The translations under genes and the position numbers were made by a program. The notes under the pieces are model-generated. The model saw only the letters and a list, made by a program, of their open reading frames with translations, made no database searches and was not told the origin of the DNA. This document shows positions 60,415 through 64,000 of a stretch of DNA of 64,000 bases, in pieces. Numbering within the stretch: the stretch's first letter is position 1; every line of letters begins with the position of its first letter. Source of the DNA: Scatophagus argus (Eukaryota > Chordata > Actinopteri > Scatophagidae); NCBI RefSeq assembly GCF_020382885.2, contig NC_058506.1:22045318-22109317 (forward strand), given 5' to 3'.

Positions 60415-63400
60415 ATGAGTCAGCGGACAGAGCGACGGGGGATACATGTGGACCAGTCAGACCTGCTGTGCAAGAAGGGCTGTGGTTACTATGGCAATGC
60501 AGCATGGCAGGGCCTGTGCTCCAAGTGCTGGCGGGAGGAGTACCAGCGGGTACGGCAGAAACAGATCCAGGACGACTGGGCTTTGGCAGAAAAGTAAGAC
60601 CCTCCGCTGCATCTTCACCGACACCTTCGCGTCCTGGGTTTAAAACCTTCCAGTTCCCCTTTGAGTATTGCAGCGCAGTAGATTATTTGGATGCGATGAT
60701 GCTAAGTTTGCCTCTGTCAGATAAGTGGATCTTGGTCATCATGATTTCCCACTGGTTACTGGTGTTTGCTCTGTCAAATGTCCTTGTCTCCAGGCTGCAG
60801 CGAGAGGAGGAGGCAGCATATGCCAGTAGCCATGGAGCGCAGACGCAGTCCCATTCCCAGACCACTGTACCACAGCCACACTTAGCGCATGCCTCTCTGG
60901 GACCCTTCTCCAAGTTTGAGGAGAAGAAGACCAACGAGAAGACAAGGAAAGTGACCACCGTTAAGAAGTTCTTCAGCCCGTCATCGCGCACTGCGCCCAA
61001 GAAAGGTAAGGAATGTGCTGCTATGAAAAGTCAGTCCTTTGTCTGGGCCTCCAGCACACAGAGTGCAGAAGGTTATTCCTGAGCACAGTTTGTTCATTTG
61101 CTGTATGTGTGCAGAGTCTTCATGACTCTCCTTTTCCTTCTGAGTTAATTGAGAGGACTGGTAGTCTTCTCTGCATGTTAAGTGTGAAGCTGGGAAGTTA
61201 ATAAGTTAGCTTAGCATAAGGACTGGAGGCAGGAGGCTACAGCTTGACTACATGAAAGACAACAGCTAAAGCTCACCAGTTAACGTGTTCTATCTCAGGC
61301 TTAGGTCTGGCTGAATCGGCTTGCAGGCTTTGCTCCTCTAGACACGGGTTTGAAGGATGAAGGCAAGGCAGCTTTACATTCTCTTAATGTGGTTTTTCCT
61401 CATCAGAAACGCAAGACTGCAAGACCACAAGTCCGTCCATTAGCCGCCACGCCAGCTTTGATACGGACCAAGTGTCCAAGGACTTTGTGGACTTCTTAAA
61501 AAACCTCCAGAAGCCCGGACGGGAGGTCTACAAGCAGAGCCGAGCCTTCATTGTGAACATGTCGAGCAAGAAGGTCGGAAATAATATTTCCAACAGGTCT
61601 TGCGTTGCATTCATAATGGTCTTAAAAAGTCGTCTCCACTTTAACTTGCTGAACCCTGCAGAAACCCTGCTATGTCTATGACATAATAAAGGTCTAACTG
61701 TTAAGTGTTTTCATGACGTGAACTTCTAACTTTTTGTCCTCTCAGGACCTGAGTGCTGACGAACTGTCGGAGTGTGTTCAGGATTTCTACCAGAACATGG
61801 CTGACCGCTTGATGAGTCACTTTAAAGGTTCGCTCAGAGATCTCATCTGCTATCATTAACGTTCAGCAATCGCTTCCATTATAAAGTTCCACGAGATAGC
61901 AGCACCCTTAGGATTGTCCACCTCTCCCACTCAGTAGTTCCAACTAATGCGGTCTGACGAATCTTTGTTCACCAGGCTCTTCGGACTCTGTGGAGCAGGT
62001 GATGGACCAAGTGGAAAAGTACATAATGACTCGTCTGTACAAGAGCGTGTTCTGTCCAGAAACCACTGACGATGAGAAGAAGGATTTAGCCACACAGAAG
62101 AGGATAAGGTGAGCCTCCCTGGACTCAAAGCAGGCAGCCATGTTGTGTGTGAAACCTCGATCATGCAGTTTCTGTTTTAGCTGTGCTCTCCGTGTTTGTC
62201 TTACATGTGAATGTACAGGCAGAGCTGGCACATTCGTCACCCGAGGGGGAAGTGAGTCCAACATGTGGACGGTTACATCATGTGTGGGGAAAAGCTTTAC
62301 ACTTGCTCTGTTGATTCTCTCTGTTTCAGAGCCTTACACTGGGTGACCATCCAAATGCTGTGTGTGTCTATGGACGAGGAAATCCCGGAAGTCTCTGAGA
62401 ATGTGGTCAAAGCAATAACAGGTCAGTGTGTGCCTAAACCTCCAGTCTGTCCAGTTGAAGTCAAATAGCATGTTTTTCAGCTCTGCTCTTTTTCTGATCT
62501 GCTCCGTGTTCTCCTTTAAGAAAGAAAATTATATTGGTTTCATGTTTTGGTTTCATGATGGCGCCCCCTAACTTTGCATTAATTCACCAGGTCATTGTTG
62601 CTTCTCTGTCTGCGTATATTGGCCAGTTTATTTTCTAATAGAATAATAAACTCATTTTTTTTTAGCTCCAGCAGCAATAAAAACAGTGTTTTTGCATGTA
62701 TCTCTGTCTGTTCAGATATCATTGAGATGGACTCAAAGAGGGTTCCTCGGGACAAACTTGGGTGCATCACACGCTGCAGTAAGCACATCTTCAGTGCCAT
62801 TAGGATCACCAAGAACGAGCCGGCCTCTGCTGACGACTTTCTCCCAGCCCTCATCTACATCGTGCTCAAGGCTAACCCTCCCCGACTTCAGTCTAACATC
62901 CAGTACATCACCCGCTTCTGTAACCCCAGCAGGCTGATGACCGGAGAGGATGGATACTACTTCACCAACCTGGTCTGTTTTTCTTCTGTCTTTTGGTTCT
63001 TCAGTCCTGGTCAGATCCACTTTGAGCTGTAGGCCTCTTGTGTATTTCAGTTGAAAACAGGTGCACCTCTCAGAGCTTTTGTGTGTTGGAGTCTTCATAA
63101 AGATATTGTCTGTCATAGAAAAATAACAAAAATGTAAAGCAAGGTTTTCAGGTGCTTTAAATCAAAGAGACAATGTTTTTTTCAGTTTTCTTGTTTAAAG
63201 TAAGGAAATGAGTCTTCCAGTTGCCAGGCAACTGTGTTTGACTCCATGAAGTTACTACTCCCAGCCAGATGAAATGTCAAATTGTCATTTTTTTTACATT
63301 TTTATTTTTGTATGATACACAAGCAACATATAACTTTTTAATTAGTGAGCTTTAGAAGTGCTGGATGGCAGAATATCTTACCTTTGGACAGAGCCGGGCT

Positions 63401-64000
63401 AGCTGCTAGCTGTTTCCGGTCTTCAGGTTATACTAAGCTAACAGGCTGCTGGCTTAAGAGCCCTAGCTTACTAAAAGATACGGGATGATAGCGTCTCGTC
63501 TTACCCTCCACCAGAAAGGACATAAATATATTTCCCATAATGTCAGACTGTTTCTTTAATGTTGAGACCATCTAGTTAATGACTTGAATTGATGTAAACT
63601 TGCTGTCAGAATCCCAGCCATCATTCTCAGCTGCTCTGTGTGCTGTGTGTTTTTTAGTGCTGTGCAGTGGCCTTTATCGAAAAGTTGGATGCTCAGTCTC
63701 TCAACCTTTCCCCAGAGGAATTTGAGCGCTACATGTCAGGCCAAGCCTCACCGCGCCTCAACAGCACAGAAACTGACTGGCCTCAAACCGGTCCAGCAGT
63801 TGGGATGGTTGCCACCAACCCCGTCCTGGCTCAGCTCAATCACAATCTGGAGCTGCTGTCAGGCCTCAGCAGCCGGCAGGAGACTCTGATGGAGGCTGCT
63901 CAGAGCATGCAGGCTGACCTCCTCTCCTGGCCTCAGGGTGTCCAGCGGGAAGTGAACGACATCCTGGAAAAATACCCTTTAGAGATTCAGCCTCGCACAG
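60415..64000 (+). CDS. rabgef1: RABGEF1 (Rabex-5), Rab5 guanine-nucleotide exchange factor, 3' partial
   Basis: Coding exons 60415-60593, 60794-61005, 61407-61573, 61746-61827, 61976-62108, 62330-62421, 62716-62972 and 63658-64000 (cut by the window edge) join in phase to 488 residues; the main human isoform has 491. Order of parts: A20-type zinc finger ([11 protein letters not shown]...[11 protein letters not shown]), a linker rich in Lys, Ser and Gln, a helical bundle (residues about 150-230), then the VPS9 exchange domain ([21 protein letters not shown] and the [20 protein letters not shown] end), and a C-terminal coiled-coil region. Rabex-5 activates Rab5 on early endosomes with Rabaptin-5. 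Its zinc finger binds ubiquitin and acts as a ubiquitin ligase. The acceptor at 60401 shows that the start codon lies near the head of the second exon. Confidence 0.97.
61190..61300 (-). repeat. Fragment of a common percomorph interspersed repeat
   Basis: GTTAGCTTAGCATAAGGACTGG and what follows is the reverse complement of the AAGCTAAC-type core in the piece at 63340-63560. It lies in rabgef1 intron 2. Confidence 0.5.
63340..63560 (+). repeat. Common percomorph interspersed repeat in rabgef1 intron 7
   Basis: CCTTTGGACAGAGCCGGGCT, AGCTGTTTCCGGTCTTCAGG, CTAAGCTAACAGGCTGCTGG and CATAAATATATTTCCCATAA with TGTCAGACTGTTTCTTTAA follow the order of a highly repeated percomorph element known to me from consensus wording. 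Its class (SINE or MITE) is uncertain. Confidence 0.65.

Overview
The window is nuclear DNA from a ray-finned fish, most likely a percomorph teleost. The evidence is intron-rich vertebrate genes with GT-AG introns, very many (CA/GT)n microsatellites, teleost-type interspersed repeats, a Penelope-like element with a GIY-YIG endonuclease, and Tc1-like transposon relics. There are no bacterial-style operons, CRISPR arrays or phage genes. Exon models below were built by hand from splice signals, reading-frame phase and remembered human homologues; no alignment was run.

Layout. 1-14.8 kb holds no gene I can recognise, only microsatellites and one short telomere-like tract. 14.85-15.64 kb is a CpG-rich promoter with a palindromic CRE and one convincing first coding exon on the minus strand, gene not identified. 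15.8-16.3 kb is a Tc1-like relic. 17.2-19.75 kb is an alpha-tubulin gene with TATA and CCAAT boxes. 20.15-22.12 kb is a head-to-head inverted pair of 5'-truncated Penelope-like copies, bounded by a 13-bp target duplication. 22.6-27.8 kb is smg8 (five coding exons). 30.17-30.86 kb is a second copy of the same Tc1 relic. 31.1-32.4 kb is an intronless-coding Kir channel, closest to kcnj15 (Kir4.2). 33.5-37.2 kb is vps26c (dscr3; eight exons). It converges on ttc3, a 46-exon minus-strand gene from 52.2 to 37.7 kb ending in a RING-H2 domain. 54.9-57.4 kb is a three-exon minus-strand gene of unknown function. 59.1-64.0 kb is rabgef1 (Rabex-5), running off the right edge.

The genes form no single pathway. 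SMG8 works in nonsense-mediated mRNA decay, VPS26C in Commander/Retriever endosomal recycling, RABGEF1 in Rab5 activation on endosomes, TTC3 in ubiquitin ligation, Kir4.2 in potassium conductance and alpha-tubulin in microtubules. The vps26c/ttc3 tail-to-tail pair, with a kcnj15-like gene beside it, echoes the order on human 21q22.

The observations most worth testing are complementary UG and CA tracts flanking ttc3 exon 43, UG tracts hugging the acceptors of the two RING exons, the Penelope inverted dimer, and the uncharacterised sequon-rich gene.
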